Shown here in pieces: positions 7,795 through 18,051 of a DNA stretch of 64,000 bases (the stretch's first letter is position 1; each line of letters begins with the position of its first letter). The stretch is from Limnobaculum eriocheiris (GTDB taxonomy: Bacteria; Pseudomonadota; Gammaproteobacteria; Enterobacterales; Enterobacteriaceae), in the NCBI RefSeq assembly GCF_021010575.1, contig NZ_JAJNAG010000007.1:1-64000 (forward strand), written 5' to 3'. The position numbers and the translations under genes are program-made. The notes beneath the pieces were generated by a model that searched no databases, was not told the DNA's origin, and was given only the letters and a program-made list of their open reading frames with translations.

Positions 7795-10467
7795 CTACAG
7801 CATTTTTCTAATCACATAATGCAAAATACCGCCGTTTTGGTAATAGGTAAGTTCATTACCGGTATCAATACGGCAGCGGGTATTAATAATGTCATGGTGA
7901 CCATCGGAGTGGGTGATAACGACCGTAACGGTTTGACCCGGTAGTAGGGTTGCCAATCCGGTAACGGTGATCGTTTCGTCTCCGGTTAAACCCAAAGATT
8001 TACGCGTAACGCCCGGCGCAAACTCCAGCGGTAAAATCCCCATACCAATCAGGTTAGAGCGGTGGATACGTTCAAAAGATTCGGCAATGACCACACGAAC
8101 ACCCAGCAGCATCGGCCCTTTTGCCGCCCAATCACGGCTGGAGCCGGAACCATACTCTTTGCCAACAATCACTGCCAGCGGCACATGGTCTTGCTGGTAA
8201 CGCATTGCGGCATCGTAAATGGGCAGGGTTTCTTTGGTTGGAACGTAACGGGTAAAACCCCCTTCAACCCCGGGTACCATTTCATTGCGAATGCGAATAT
8301 TGGCAAAAGTGCCGCGCATCATCACTTCGTGATTACCCCGGCGTGAGCCGTAAGAGTTAAAGTCTTTAGCCTCAATGCCGTGATTGTTAAGATAGATTCC
8401 CGCCGGGCTGTTAGCCTTTATATTCCCTGCCGGAGAGATGTGGTCCGTGGTGACGGAGTCTCCCAGCAGCGCCAGAATGCGGGCATCATGAATATCCTGT
8501 ACCGCTTCAGGTGTTGCCTGCATAGTGGTAAAGAATGGGGGATGACGTATGTAAGTTGAATCTTCCTGCCAGCGGTAGGTTTGTGATGCTTCGACTTTAA
8601 TGGATTGCCACTCTTCATCACCATCAAACACTTCCGCATACTCTTTGCGGAACATCGCTGCGGTAACCCCTTCAACCGCCTGAGCGATTTCATGGGAAGA
8701 GGGCCAGATATCTTTCAGATAGACGGGATTTCCCTGTTTATCCTGTCCCAACGGATCCTGAGACAAATCAACGTTCATATTACCCGCCAGCGCGTAGGCC
8801 ACCACCAGTGGTGGAGAGGCCAGCCAGTTAGTTTTCACCAGCGGATGGATGCGGCCTTCAAAGTTACGGTTACCGGACAGCACGGCTCCAACGGTCAGAT
8901 CCCCTTGTTTGATCGCCTCTTCAATTGGCGCTAGCAGCGGGCCGGAGTTACCAATACAGGTAGTACAGCCATAGCCAACCAGATTAAATCCCAGCGTTTC
9001 CAGATAGGGCGTCAGCCCTGCCGCATTCAGATAGTCAGTGACCACTTTAGAACCGGGAGCCAGAGAGGATTTAACCCACGGCTGGCGTTGTAAACCTTTC
9101 TCCACCGCTTTTTTCGCCAGCAATCCGGCCGCCAGCATCACGCCGGGGTTGGAGGTATTGGTACAGGACGTGATAGCGGCAATCGCGACGGCTCCCTGTT
9201 TCAGAGCAAAAGTATTCTCCTTCAGGGTGACGGGTACCTGCTCGGTACGCGGCGTTCGCGCAGTGGTGTCTAACTGAGTGTAGGCTGCAAAAGCCTGTTT
9301 GACGGCGCTTAATGTTACTCTGTCCTGAGGGCGTTTAGGGCCAGCCAGACTGGCTTCTACGCTGGATAAATCCAGTGACAGAGTACTGGTGAATACCGGT
9401 TCATCACCGGGATAGCGCCATAGCCCCTGCGCTTTACAATAGGCTTCAACCAGCGCAATTTGCTGTTCACCCCGACCGGACAGACGCATATAGCGCAATG
9501 TCTCTTCATCAACCGGGAAGAAGCCACAGGTAGCACCAAATTCCGGTGACATATTGCCGATGGTGGCACGGTCTGCCAGCGTCAGGCGCGCCAGCCCGTC
9601 ACCATAGAATTCAACAAATTTGCCCACGACACCGTGCTGGCGCAGCATTTGGGTGACGGTTAGCACCAGATCGGTAGCGGTAATGCCTTCACGCAGCTGT
9701 CCGGTTATTTTGAAGCCAACCACATCAGGGATCAGCATTGAAACCGGCTGGCCCAACATGGCTGCTTCAGCTTCAATACCGCCAACGCCCCAGCCCAGAA
9801 TACCCAAACCGTTAATCATCGTGGTATGAGAGTCGGTACCGACCAGAGTATCCGGATAGACCATCAGTTTGTCGTCCTGCTGCTCCTGCCAGACCGTTTG
9901 CCCCAGATACTCCAGATTGACCTGATGGCAAATGCCGGTACCCGGCGGCACCACGCGGAATCGATTGAAGGCTTTTTGCCCCCAGCGCAAAAAGGCGTAT
10001 CGCTCATGGTTACGTTGCATTTCCAGCATAACGTTGGTGGTGAAGGCTCGGGCGTTAGCGTAATCATCCACGGTGACCGAGTGGTCAATCACCAGATCGG
10101 CGGGTGAGAGAGGGTTAACCTTACTGGCATCACCCCCAAGGCGATGAACGGCTTCCCGCATAGCGGCCAGATCGACAATGGCCGGAACGCCGGTAAAATC
10201 CTGCATTAATACCCGCGCCGGGCGATAGGCGATTTCACGGTCCGCATGGCCGCTCTCCAGCCACTTAACCAGTTCAGCCAGATCGGCTTCCTGTACCGTG
10301 TCGCCGTCGATAAAGCGCAGTAGGTTCTCTAATAGAACTTTAAGAGATTTAGGCAGGCGCTGGATATCGCCTAATTGGGCCGCGGCTTTCAACAGGCTGT
10401 AATAGTGATATTTCTGTTGGCCGACGGTTAGGATATCAAGGCTCTGTTGACGTAGATCAGATGACAT
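7795..10467 (-). CDS. acnA: Aconitate hydratase A (aconitase)
   Basis: AcnA interconverts citrate and isocitrate in the TCA cycle, using a [4Fe-4S] cluster, in the cytosol. The 890 residues match E. coli AcnA (891) end to end. The cluster cysteines are visible in SCTNTSNPG and [12 protein letters not shown]. The swivel domain carries [19 protein letters not shown] and [16 protein letters not shown]. The start [11 protein letters not shown] is preceded by a strong GGAGGAG ribosome site; an 11-codon longer frame is less likely. It stands alone on the minus strand. In E. coli, acnA is the stress and stationary-phase enzyme under SoxRS, Fur and RpoS; no such site is identified here. Confidence 0.97.
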   Translation of the reverse strand: MSSDLRQQSLDILTVGQQKYHYYSLLKAAAQLGDIQRLPKSLKVLLENLLRFIDGDTVQEADLAELVKWLESGHADREIAYRPARVLMQDFTGVPAIVDLAAMREAVHRLGGDASKVNPLSPADLVIDHSVTVDDYANARAFTTNVMLEMQRNHERYAFLRWGQKAFNRFRVVPPGTGICHQVNLEYLGQTVWQEQQDDKLMVYPDTLVGTDSHTTMINGLGILGWGVGGIEAEAAMLGQPVSMLIPDVVGFKITGQLREGITATDLVLTVTQMLRQHGVVGKFVEFYGDGLARLTLADRATIGNMSPEFGATCGFFPVDEETLRYMRLSGRGEQQIALVEAYCKAQGLWRYPGDEPVFTSTLSLDLSSVEASLAGPKRPQDRVTLSAVKQAFAAYTQLDTTARTPRTEQVPVTLKENTFALKQGAVAIAAITSCTNTSNPGVMLAAGLLAKKAVEKGLQRQPWVKSSLAPGSKVVTDYLNAAGLTPYLETLGFNLVGYGCTTCIGNSGPLLAPIEEAIKQGDLTVGAVLSGNRNFEGRIHPLVKTNWLASPPLVVAYALAGNMNVDLSQDPLGQDKQGNPVYLKDIWPSSHEIAQAVEGVTAAMFRKEYAEVFDGDEEWQSIKVEASQTYRWQEDSTYIRHPPFFTTMQATPEAVQDIHDARILALLGDSVTTDHISPAGNIKANSPAGIYLNNHGIEAKDFNSYGSRRGNHEVMMRGTFANIRIRNEMVPGVEGGFTRYVPTKETLPIYDAAMRYQQDHVPLAVIVGKEYGSGSSRDWAAKGPMLLGVRVVIAESFERIHRSNLIGMGILPLEFAPGVTRKSLGLTGDETITVTGLATLLPGQTVTVVITHSDGHHDIINTRCRIDTGNELTYYQNGGILHYVIRKML

Positions 10468-10708
10468 AGCTCCTCCATTAATTACCGATATTGCTGGCAT
10501 CCGCCAGTCGTTATTTTTGAAGTGCTGCCTGGCTGTATTAAAGATAACACAAATATTTCACAACATTTGATTAACATTTGTAAAGTTCGGTGGGGTTATT
10601 AATGAGGCAGGGGAAACAACAGACTCGGGAAAATCAGGGGAAAAAATCCACGGTGTAAAGACAAAACGTCGGGCAGACCTTTTTGATGGAATAGCTAAGG
10701 ACAAGCCC

Positions 10709-11734
10709 TTATTTACCATCTCCCAGCATAACAGCCAGCCGCTGCCCTGAAGGGGTCGCTTCCAGCATGATTTTCGCCACAATGGTCAGGGGAACAGAGA
10801 GTAGCATCCCTACCGGTCCCAGTAACCAACCCCAAAATATGAGCGAAAGGAAAACCACTAAAGTGGACAAGCCCAACCCCCGGCCCATGACCCGCGGCTC
10901 GACGACATTACCAATCAGGATATTAACCATGGTAAAGCAGGCGGTTACAATCAGCGCATCGGACAGTCCGCTGAACAACAGGGTTTGTAACACCGGTGGA
11001 ATGGCGGCAATCACTGAACCAATGTTAGGTATATAGTTAAGCAAAAAGCCCAAAGCGCCCCAAAGCAGAGCATATTTAACATCAAGAATTGACAGAAACA
11101 GCCAGATAATCAGTCCGGTTGCTACACTGGTGGCAGTCTTGATAGTTATATAGCGACTGATACTATCCAGTGCGGCCTGAATTCCCAACATTCCTTGCTG
11201 TGAATTATTCAGCGCTTTTCCTAACTTGCCGGGAAGGGTCTGAACTTCCAGCAGCATAAAAACCACGGTCATCAGCAACAAAAAGATATTGGTCATCATG
11301 CCGGAAAAACCCGACAACATACGGGTAATAAAGCTAACCAACGCGCCGGGATCGAAATACTGCATTAACTCTTCATTAGAGATATGAATATTAACCTGTG
11401 CCGCATAGGTCTGAAAGGTACGTAAGTGTTCACTAATTGGGCCGCGATACTGGGGCAGGGTACGGGTAAATTCATTCAGGGAAGAGCCCAACAGGCTGAC
11501 GGCCATAAACATACCGATCATGATGGCAACAATAATAATTAACACTGAAAGTACCGAAGGTATTCGCCAGCGCGCCATCATGCGTACCAGAGGATAGAGA
11601 ACAATGGACAAGAAAAGTGCCAGCAAAAAAGGAACCACAATTTGAGAGGCTGCTTTAATACCGGATAAAATAATTACCACTGAGGCCAGCATTAGCAGGG
11701 TACGTAACCCCATAGTGGATAAATCAGTTTTCAA
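10709..11734 (-). CDS. tqsA: AI-2E family exporter TqsA
   Basis: This is a polytopic inner-membrane protein of the AI-2E (PerM/TqsA) family. E. coli TqsA is reported to export the quorum signal autoinducer-2. The C-terminal part, with LLNYIPNIGSVIAAIPP, NVVEPRVMGRGLGLSTLVV and SLIFWGWLLGPVGMLLSVPL, is nearly the same as in TqsA. A TTG at 11732-11734, eight bases after AAGAGA, gives a start that aligns with the E. coli N-terminus (KTDLSTMGLRTLLML). A GTG 21 codons upstream is also open but adds unconserved residues. The start is therefore uncertain by about 20 codons, while the family is secure. Confidence 0.88.
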   Translation of the reverse strand: MKTDLSTMGLRTLLMLASVVIILSGIKAASQIVVPFLLALFLSIVLYPLVRMMARWRIPSVLSVLIIIVAIMIGMFMAVSLLGSSLNEFTRTLPQYRGPISEHLRTFQTYAAQVNIHISNEELMQYFDPGALVSFITRMLSGFSGMMTNIFLLLMTVVFMLLEVQTLPGKLGKALNNSQQGMLGIQAALDSISRYITIKTATSVATGLIIWLFLSILDVKYALLWGALGFLLNYIPNIGSVIAAIPPVLQTLLFSGLSDALIVTACFTMVNILIGNVVEPRVMGRGLGLSTLVVFLSLIFWGWLLGPVGMLLSVPLTIVAKIMLEATPSGQRLAVMLGDGK

Positions 11735-11854
11735 TCCTGTTTCTCTTCTGTCATTGGCAAATCGAACGCTATTATGACACAAATCAGATAATCCCACCCG
11801 TTTGATGATTTTGCTGCGTTATCGCTGGGTATTGCTGGTTTTTGTCGTCATTTG

Positions 11855-12043
11855 TTAGCCGGATAGCTTAATTAATCGAACCTGATAGTCCGCCAGCCTC
11901 TCTGCCACTGCTTCCCCTGTGCCATAGCTGGCACCGGTAATCAGAATAGTTTTGTTTTGCAGATAGTGACTTAGCGCGGATTTATCTGGTTGGCGATAGG
12001 GGAAGAGCAGGTATTTAGTTAATACGGAGGTGCGAGTATTCAT
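11855..12043 (-). pseudogene. Truncated short-chain dehydrogenase
   Basis: This 62-codon frame encodes only the N-terminus of a classical short-chain dehydrogenase. Residues 30-50 carry KTILITGASYGTGEAVAERL, the TGxxxGxG dinucleotide motif. It then ends at VRLIKLSG, where the family continues for another 200 or so residues with NNAG and YxxxK. No further fragment is recognisable downstream. It is probably a deletion remnant without activity. Confidence 0.7.
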
Positions 12044-12237
12044 TCATCCAGTTCCATAACTTTCCCTGACAATAATCCAATAGGCTGACAGAAATAACAC
12101 GATGAAACCATTTTCTCAATCAGGGGTGTGTGTGAATAAAAGCATGCCGATAAATTCAGAGTGAGTATAATGGAGATACTTCAACTGAAAAAATAGTAAT
12201 TTATTATTTTTCAACTAATTACTCTGGGCTGACTGAG

Positions 12238-12984
12238 ATGAATAACACACACGCGACGTTGATTAAACAACTCTGTGAGCGTATTGCAGAGCCAGATAAT
12301 ACGCCGTTATACCTGAAGTTTGCTGAAACGGTCAAAATGGCAGTGCGTACTGGTATTTTGCCGCCGGGAAATATTCTGCCCGGTGAGCGTGACTTAAGTC
12401 AGTTAACCGGAGTGTCGCGAATCACCGTGCGTAAAGCTATGGAGACGCTGGATGAGCAGGGCGTAGTTATTCGTTCCCGCGGTTTTGGTACTCTAATTAG
12501 CGATAAGTTTGAATATTCATTGAAAGAAGCTAAGGGTTTTTCTCAACAGATAGAACTACAAGGGAAAAGGCCAAATACGCTGTGGATTAATAAGAGTATT
12601 GTGGATTGCCCGGATGAGGTTGCCGGACAGTTAAAAATTCCGGCTAACAGCCAGGTATTTATGCTTAAGCGTATTCGTTATGTGGATGAAGACCCGGTTT
12701 CTATTGAAGAGTCCTACGTTCCGCTAGAGTTAATCAAAAATGCCGATGATATCGGTATGTCGCTGTATGACTACTTTCGCAGTCAGAACATTATTCCTCA
12801 GCACACCAAAAGCAAAGTCAGTGCCCGTATGCCGGACGTTGAATTTCAGTCACATATTAAGCTGGATAGTGCGGTACCGGTGCTGGTGATTAAGCAGGTG
12901 GTGTTTGATCATCTGAATCGGCTGATTGAGTATAGTATTAATTTGTGCCGTAGTGATATGTATGTTTTTGTTTCGGAAGAATGA
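12238..12984 (+). CDS. yegW: GntR/UTRA-family transcriptional regulator YegW
   Basis: This is a cytosolic repressor-type regulator of 248 residues. An N-terminal GntR winged helix spans about residues 22-92 (PPGNILPGERDLSQLTGVSR, then ITVRKAMETL). A C-terminal UTRA effector domain spans about 100-240 and includes FMLKRIRYVDEDPVSIEESY. It matches E. coli YegW and lies convergent to yegV, just as in E. coli, so the likely target is yegTUV. A short inverted repeat of TGAAAAAATA type at about 12185-12213 lies upstream and could be an autoregulatory site. The effector is unknown. Confidence 0.88.
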   Translation: MNNTHATLIKQLCERIAEPDNTPLYLKFAETVKMAVRTGILPPGNILPGERDLSQLTGVSRITVRKAMETLDEQGVVIRSRGFGTLISDKFEYSLKEAKGFSQQIELQGKRPNTLWINKSIVDCPDEVAGQLKIPANSQVFMLKRIRYVDEDPVSIEESYVPLELIKNADDIGMSLYDYFRSQNIIPQHTKSKVSARMPDVEFQSHIKLDSAVPVLVIKQVVFDHLNRLIEYSINLCRSDMYVFVSEE

Positions 12985-12987
12985 TTT

Positions 12988-13091
12988 TTGGTCTGTGTTT
13001 ATTTCGTCCACTAATAGTTATAGTGTCTGGATTTACAGCTGTGCGAGTGGCCGGGCAGGGAGGCATTACGGCGAATGCCCCCTGCACCCCC
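12988..13091. repeat. Diverged copy of the 103-bp structured repeat
   Basis: This stretch just after yegW aligns over its whole length with the two copies at 17921-18023 and 18052-18154. They share the start TTGGTCTG and the end GGCGAAxGCCCC...TGCAC.CCC. The central hairpin reads GGCATT-ACGGCG-AATGCC here and GGGGCGTT-AGGGCG-AACGCCCC in the other copies, so a base-paired position changed on both arms. Confidence 0.6.
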
Positions 13092-13191
13092 TGCGTCCAT
13101 GCGGGGTGTGCTGGCCTCTCTGAGTCGTCAACTGAATTCCAGTGCTCTTTGGGAAGAGCAAAGATTAAGGACTAAAGGGCTGCTTTGTTGA

Positions 13192-14172
13192 TCAAATATA
13201 TTGTTTAAGATATTCCGATAACTCGGCTACCGATGGTGCGCAGTCGCCGCCGCGGTGGCTGACGACGTAAGAGGCAACGGCATTGCCCAGGGTGACTGCG
13301 TCAGGCAGTGACCAGCCAGAGGACAGGGCGGCGAGTACTCCGCCTGCGTGGCTGTCGCCGGCGCCGATAGTGTCGACTACCTGTGCGGCGAACGGTTTAA
13401 CCCAGCCTTTTTGTTTAGCGTCGTGATAACAGGCACCCTCTTTATCGACACGAATAATTAACGGACAACCGTAGCGGCAGAACCAGTCTTCTGTCAGCGT
13501 TTCGGCACTCAGAACAGAAGTATGGCCGGATAGTCGGGCATTCATCAGTTCGGCTTCCTGACGATTGAGAGAGACCATTGGCTTGAGGGCCATCAGGCGC
13601 GCCAGTTGCTGTTCTGATATATCTTCAATACGCGGGCCAAAATCGATAAACAGATTAATACTGCTTTCCAATGACTCCAGCCAGTCAACCAGCACTTCTC
13701 CGGTGACAGAGGCTAACTGGTAGCCAGAGAGGTAGACTAAGGTATCTGGCTGGAGTTTAAGACGACTCAGAATTTCTCTGTCCCACTGGTTTTCCACACC
13801 GCTGACGGACAGAAAGGTGCGTTCACCGTCGGGTTCGACTAATGCCAGGCACCAGCCGTTATCACCTTTGTCGGTTTCCAGTGCGGAAACGATGCCTTTC
13901 TCATTCAGAGTTTTACGAATAATATCGGCCCAGATTCCTTGCCCCATCGGCAAAGCGTTAAGGGAGGATAGTCCTAATCGATGCAGGGTGATGGCGATAT
14001 TCAATGCACAACCCCCCACATTGACACCTTGCTGGTGTAGTTCAATATCACTGCCACGGTGGGGCAGTGAATAGGCATCGGCAATGACATCAATCACTGC
14101 GGCACCAATCACACAAATTGGGCGCTGGTTAATTAACGATGGAAGTCGATTTTTTAGTTCAGCGGCGTTCAT
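13192..14172 (-). CDS. yegV: PfkB-family sugar kinase YegV
   Basis: This is a ribokinase/PfkB-type kinase of 326 residues, predicted to phosphorylate a sugar or nucleoside with ATP in the cytosol. Visible are the N-terminal GAAVIDVIADAYSLP, the substrate-side NVGGCALNIAITLHRLG, and the C-terminal ATP/anion-hole signature DTIGAGDSHAGGVLAAL with the catalytic Asp. It follows E. coli YegV closely. Its start overlaps the end of yegU by 14 bases, which implies coupled translation. The true substrate of YegV is not established; together with YegT (a nucleoside transporter homologue) and YegU, a nucleoside or ribosyl compound is likely. Confidence 0.92.
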   Translation of the reverse strand: MNAAELKNRLPSLINQRPICVIGAAVIDVIADAYSLPHRGSDIELHQQGVNVGGCALNIAITLHRLGLSSLNALPMGQGIWADIIRKTLNEKGIVSALETDKGDNGWCLALVEPDGERTFLSVSGVENQWDREILSRLKLQPDTLVYLSGYQLASVTGEVLVDWLESLESSINLFIDFGPRIEDISEQQLARLMALKPMVSLNRQEAELMNARLSGHTSVLSAETLTEDWFCRYGCPLIIRVDKEGACYHDAKQKGWVKPFAAQVVDTIGAGDSHAGGVLAALSSGWSLPDAVTLGNAVASYVVSHRGGDCAPSVAELSEYLKQYI

Positions 14173-15181
14173 AAGCGGTCTCCCTTTGGTGACGAAGCTG
14201 GATAAAGGCCTGACTGTAGTGAGTGAAATCCAACTGATTGGCCCGATCTAACTGCTGTTTTAACTGCGGATCAATACGCTCAATTCCGTGTAAGGCTCCG
14301 CAAATGGCGGTTGCCATCGCACCAATGGTATCCGTATCACCGCCGAGGTTGGCACACAGAATGGCGCAGCGGTTAGGATCGGTTTGCGCCAGTTCAACCA
14401 TTGCGATAGCCGCAGGTACGGATTCAATGGTACTGGTGCCGGCTCCGACTAACCGATAAATCTGTTCCATCCCTTGCTCAACGCCTTCTGCCCGCCTGGC
14501 GGTGTGTAATGCCAGCTCGATTCTGGCCGCCATTGAAGCGCTAAAGGTGGTGATATGCTTTTCCTGTGCCGCTTTGGCTACCGCAGGAAGCTGATCGCAA
14601 ATTTGTGACCAATTGGCACCATCAATCGCCTTAGAAATTGCCCAAGCCACGGCCACGGCACCGGCAATAGCCACGTCAGACTTATGGGTTGGGCTGGAGG
14701 CTTTGGCCACATCGGCGATAAAATCATCCAGCGAATGGGTTGGTAGCAGGCAGCCAAGAGGCGAAACCCGCATGGCGGCACCGTTGGTGACGCCATTATT
14801 CTCTAATTGCTCAATGGGCGTGCCCTGTTTAATGGCATTAAGTGCAATCTTGGAGGTTGGGCCCAGGACGTTTTTATTAAAGGCGTCAAACTTCTCTGCC
14901 CAGCTCATAATATTACGACCAATAACCGCAGGCTCAATGTCCCCTTTGCATTCAATGATGGCATCTGCCAGCGCCAGCGCCATTGAGGTATCATCAGTAA
15001 ATTCGGCGGTATTAAAGTAGCAGGCGGCGTTGTTTTCTGCCGGTCCCGGTAAAAAACGATCTATCCAGCCAAAATAGGATTTGACCCGAGAACGAGGCCA
15101 CAACTCCGAGGGCATGCCCATTGCGTCGCCCAAAGCCTGGCCATAGAAGGCACCTAAAATGCGGTTCTCTTTATTCATCAT
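14159..15181 (-). CDS. yegU: ADP-ribosylglycohydrolase family protein YegU
   Basis: The 340 residues belong to the DraG/ADP-ribosylglycohydrolase fold, a di-magnesium enzyme family that cleaves ADP-ribosyl or related N-glycosidic bonds. The metal-binding motifs are visible at the N-terminus (FTDDTSMALALA) and C-terminus (CANLGGDTDTIGAMATAICG). It matches E. coli YegU along its length, including GALHGIE and the start ENRILGAFYGQALGDAMGMP. It is the middle gene of yegTUV, 74 bases after yegT and overlapping yegV. A role in freeing a sugar from an imported glycoside for YegV is inference from context. Confidence 0.93.
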   Translation of the reverse strand: MMNKENRILGAFYGQALGDAMGMPSELWPRSRVKSYFGWIDRFLPGPAENNAACYFNTAEFTDDTSMALALADAIIECKGDIEPAVIGRNIMSWAEKFDAFNKNVLGPTSKIALNAIKQGTPIEQLENNGVTNGAAMRVSPLGCLLPTHSLDDFIADVAKASSPTHKSDVAIAGAVAVAWAISKAIDGANWSQICDQLPAVAKAAQEKHITTFSASMAARIELALHTARRAEGVEQGMEQIYRLVGAGTSTIESVPAAIAMVELAQTDPNRCAILCANLGGDTDTIGAMATAICGALHGIERIDPQLKQQLDRANQLDFTHYSQAFIQLRHQRETAYERR

Positions 15182-15255
15182 AAACCCTTAATATTGACTT
15201 TATTACTGTACCGCGGAATTCACTGGCTGAAGACCGCGGCGGATAACACTATCTA

Positions 15256-16527
15256 TTATGCTTCGGCTGATTTGGCGTCTTGTGCCACGACGTCAATGGT
15301 TTTGATTTCGCCGTCGGATTCTCTGAAGAACAGCATAAACAGGATGGTAATCACCACAATCATGATGGCTCCAAAGCCCCACATGCCTGCCCAGTTAAAC
15401 GTTTGTCCGTTAACCGGCTCGGCGTAGGCAAACATTTTTTCCATCATTTGACCGCCTAAACGGTAGCCTAACAGGCTGCCGAAGCCCTGACAGCAAAGGG
15501 TAATCAGCCCCTGAGCGGCGGCGCGCATATGTACCGGCGCTTTTTTATCAACATAGATATAAGCGGTGACGTAGTAGAAGTCGTAGCTCACACCGTGCAG
15601 CAGAATACCGAGGAATAGCAGGCCATAAGTGAAGATATGGTCGGCACCACCATAAACGAAGAAACCATAGCGGATAGCCGCAGTGATCAGGCCAAGTAAT
15701 AGCACTTTTTTGATGCCAAAACGCTTGGTAAAAAACGGTAACGCCAGCATAAAGAAGATTTCAGAGAACTGGCCCAGCGTCATCCAGCCGGTGGCATTCT
15801 TCATACCCACTTCGGTCAGGTAACCATTGGCAAAGATGTAGTAGAAAGCCAGCGGCATAGCGAACAGGAATGAACAGAAGAAGAACACCAGAAAGTTGCG
15901 ATCTTTCAACAGAACGATTGCATCCAGCCCCAGCATCACCTTCATACTCATCTTACCGGTACTCTTCGGCGGCGTATTTGGCAACATCAGAGCAAATACC
16001 CCCAGCAGCGCAGAGCTGGCAGCGGTAATCAACAGAGGAATATTGCTGGCAGAAATATCGCCATAGCCCAGCATTCCCGGTAAGAAACCACACACCAGAC
16101 CAGAGGCAATCCAGCCGATAGTGCCCATGACCCGAATACGTGGGAACTGACGCTCTACATCATCGACGTTAGAAAACGCAATGCTGTTGGTGAGCGCAAT
16201 TGTTGGCATATAGGTTAATGAATAGGCCAGCAGCAACGGGAAGAAGGTACTGAACTGGGTTTGTTGTGCTGCCAGCCACATTAGTATGGCTCCGGCAAAC
16301 ATCAATACGGCCAGTACTTTCTGTGCCGCGAAGAAGCGGTCAGTGATGGATCCCACCAAAATAGGGGAGAGAATGGCGGCTATTGCCGTACAGGCGTAGG
16401 ACCAGCCGATTTCTGTTGGCGTAAAGCCGCTTGAGTTCAGGAAAAGCCACAGAGGTACAAACCAGGCTCCCCATATAAACCATTCAATGAACATCATGAA
16501 TGAGAGTTTTGCTATTGTTTTATTCAT
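15256..16527 (-). CDS. yegT: Nucleoside:H+ symporter-family MFS transporter YegT
   Basis: This 423-residue inner-membrane transporter belongs to the NHS family (NupG, XapB, YegT) with twelve predicted helices. It begins MNKTIAKLSFMMFIEWFIWG, and the conserved WFIWGAWFVPLW segment is typical of NupG-like proteins. A variable acidic tail ends the protein. It is the first gene of the minus-strand yegTUV operon and presumably imports the substrate for YegU and YegV. A set of three AYAATACC repeats lies 49-80 bases upstream of the start and is a candidate YegW operator. Confidence 0.92.
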   Translation of the reverse strand: MNKTIAKLSFMMFIEWFIWGAWFVPLWLFLNSSGFTPTEIGWSYACTAIAAILSPILVGSITDRFFAAQKVLAVLMFAGAILMWLAAQQTQFSTFFPLLLAYSLTYMPTIALTNSIAFSNVDDVERQFPRIRVMGTIGWIASGLVCGFLPGMLGYGDISASNIPLLITAASSALLGVFALMLPNTPPKSTGKMSMKVMLGLDAIVLLKDRNFLVFFFCSFLFAMPLAFYYIFANGYLTEVGMKNATGWMTLGQFSEIFFMLALPFFTKRFGIKKVLLLGLITAAIRYGFFVYGGADHIFTYGLLFLGILLHGVSYDFYYVTAYIYVDKKAPVHMRAAAQGLITLCCQGFGSLLGYRLGGQMMEKMFAYAEPVNGQTFNWAGMWGFGAIMIVVITILFMLFFRESDGEIKTIDVVAQDAKSAEA

Positions 16528-17045
16528 GTTTCAGTCCTTTCATGATACTGCGTAGGTTAGGTAGTGCTTACCACGACAATACCACTTGATAATACCTTTA
16601 CAATACCTTTGTTTGAAAACCTTGAGCCAGGTAACATTGTTGCAGACCATATAGGGGGTGAATTTCCTCACCAGCGATGAATTATCTGGTAACAGTGTTG
16701 TTGGCAGCAAGGCTGAAAGAGTGGTTTCAGTTTCAGGCGGATAACTTAATATATTTTAAAGTTTTTTTTGCAAAGAAAAGATCAGCGCAGCGCTAAAGTC
16801 ATTGAATATCCCATAGGTTAACTACAGAATTGTGTAACTTCCATCAGTGAAGAAATGATTTTTTTAAACAGCCAGTAACATCTCATGCTGAAAAAATGCT
16901 TTTATATCCAAATATTACACGTCGAATTGATATTTCGGTGAGATAATCGTTTTTTGTTACAACTTGCTACTTTTAATTTATTCCTGCATTATCGACCATC
17001 TTAAATCGAAATCTGATTATTTTGTGAACTAGTTTTGGAGTTTTT
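16528..17045. other. yegT/bax divergent intergenic region
   Basis: These 518 bases separate the divergent yegT and bax genes. Apart from the AYAATACC repeats near yegT, I see only AT-rich sequence and no further gene. Promoters for both genes must lie here, but I cannot place them with confidence. Confidence 0.5.
16576..16607 (-). promoter_or_regulatory. Three direct repeats upstream of yegT, candidate YegW operator
   Basis: The octamer AYAATACC occurs at 16576-16583, 16589-16596 and 16600-16607 (GGTATTRT on the yegT strand). The near-helical spacing of 13 and 11 bases and the position before yegT suggest a regulator-binding array. YegW is the obvious candidate. No binding data for this sequence are known to me. 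Confidence 0.35.
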
Positions 17046-17834
17046 ATGCCTTCACTTGTTTTAAAAATAATGGGTTCAGCGTTTTTCTTTTTGAGTGTGA
17101 GTTCATCGGTCGGTTGGGCATCAACAGGGACAATGATCCATCAAGAGTATTCTCTCAATGATAAGCTTGACAGCCTACCTGATTTGCGAAAATACCCTTC
17201 CGGCACTCAACGAAAAAAAGCATTTCTTAATGCAGTTGTACCTATTATTGACCAACAAAACAGTCAAATTCGCCAGGAACGCGAGTGGCTATTAAAAAAG
17301 CGTTCATCCCAGAGCTGGAGCTCGCAGGACATCGTGAAGCTACAGCAAATCTGTAGTCGTTATCGCATGGAGTGCAACTCAAATCCCAGGAAGGTGAAAT
17401 GGGATGAGCTGTTAAAACGCGTTGATGTTCTGCCGACTCATTTAGTGGTTGCTCAGGCAGCAACAGAGTCGGGTTGGGGAACCTCTAAACTGGCGCAAAC
17501 CAACAAGAACCTGTTTGGTATGCGCTGCGGTAGTAAAAGCTGTAATAGCAAAGGTGGAATAAAAGGGTATTCGTCCTACAGCACTGTAGATGATTCCGTT
17601 ACCGCCTATTTGTTGAATATGAACACCCATGCAGCCTATAACAAACTGCGTGAGTCACGGGCTGAGCTGAGAAGCCAGGGTGATACCGTGACGGCCGAGC
17701 ACCTGGTGAATAAACTGGGACGCTACTCTGAACGAGGCGCATCCTATAACCAGTTTTTACGCAAAATGCTGGACCATAATGAAGAGTTGATCCAGCAGGT
17801 GAGGACGGCGTCGAGTCTTGATGTGGCAGGGTGA
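17046..17834 (+). CDS. bax: Bax-like glucosaminidase-domain protein
   Basis: This 262-residue exported protein resembles E. coli Bax, a putative peptidoglycan N-acetylglucosaminidase. A signal peptide covers about residues 1-25. The segment LPDLRKYPSGTQRKKAFL matches Bax. The glucosaminidase domain (roughly 125-250) contains the catalytic-site motif AATESGWGTSKLA, with the likely catalytic glutamate at 141, and NLFGMRC. GGAG lies five bases before the start. It is a single gene closed by a strong terminator. The precise substrate of Bax is not established; the name follows similarity only. Confidence 0.88.
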   Translation: MPSLVLKIMGSAFFFLSVSSSVGWASTGTMIHQEYSLNDKLDSLPDLRKYPSGTQRKKAFLNAVVPIIDQQNSQIRQEREWLLKKRSSQSWSSQDIVKLQQICSRYRMECNSNPRKVKWDELLKRVDVLPTHLVVAQAATESGWGTSKLAQTNKNLFGMRCGSKSCNSKGGIKGYSSYSTVDDSVTAYLLNMNTHAAYNKLRESRAELRSQGDTVTAEHLVNKLGRYSERGASYNQFLRKMLDHNEELIQQVRTASSLDVAG

Positions 17835-17847
17835 TATTTAACAAGGT

Positions 17848-17883
17848 AAAAAACCGAACAGTTAGATGTTCGGTTTTTTTTTG
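17848..17883 (+). terminator. Rho-independent terminator after bax
   Basis: AAACCGAACA-GTTAGA-TGTTCGGTTT forms a perfect 10-bp stem and is followed by a run of T, just past the bax stop. Confidence 0.93.
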
Positions 17884-17920
17884 TGTGGGGGAAGGGAAGG
17901 TTGTTTTGATGTTGTTTAAT

Positions 17921-18023
17921 TTGGTCTGGTGTCAGTTTTGCCGCTTTGGATGTTGTGTTTATTTCGGCAGTGGAGCTTGCGTCGAGCAAAGGGGCGTTAG
18001 GGCGAACGCCCCTCTGCACTCCC
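17921..18023. repeat. 103-bp structured repeat, copy A
   Basis: This copy lines up without gaps with copy B 131 bases further on. It contains the hairpin GGGGCGTT-AGGGCG-AACGCCCC and ends CTCTGCACTCCC. A diverged third copy lies at 12988-13091. The element has no open frame and looks like a REP or small MITE-type dispersed repeat. Confidence 0.75.
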
Positions 18024-18051
18024 ACATCTGCATGCCTCGCTGTTTAACTGT

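Noticed and set aside
10558-10782. 74-codon minus-strand frame after tqsA
   Set aside because: It overlaps the conserved tqsA C-terminus in another frame and has no homology.
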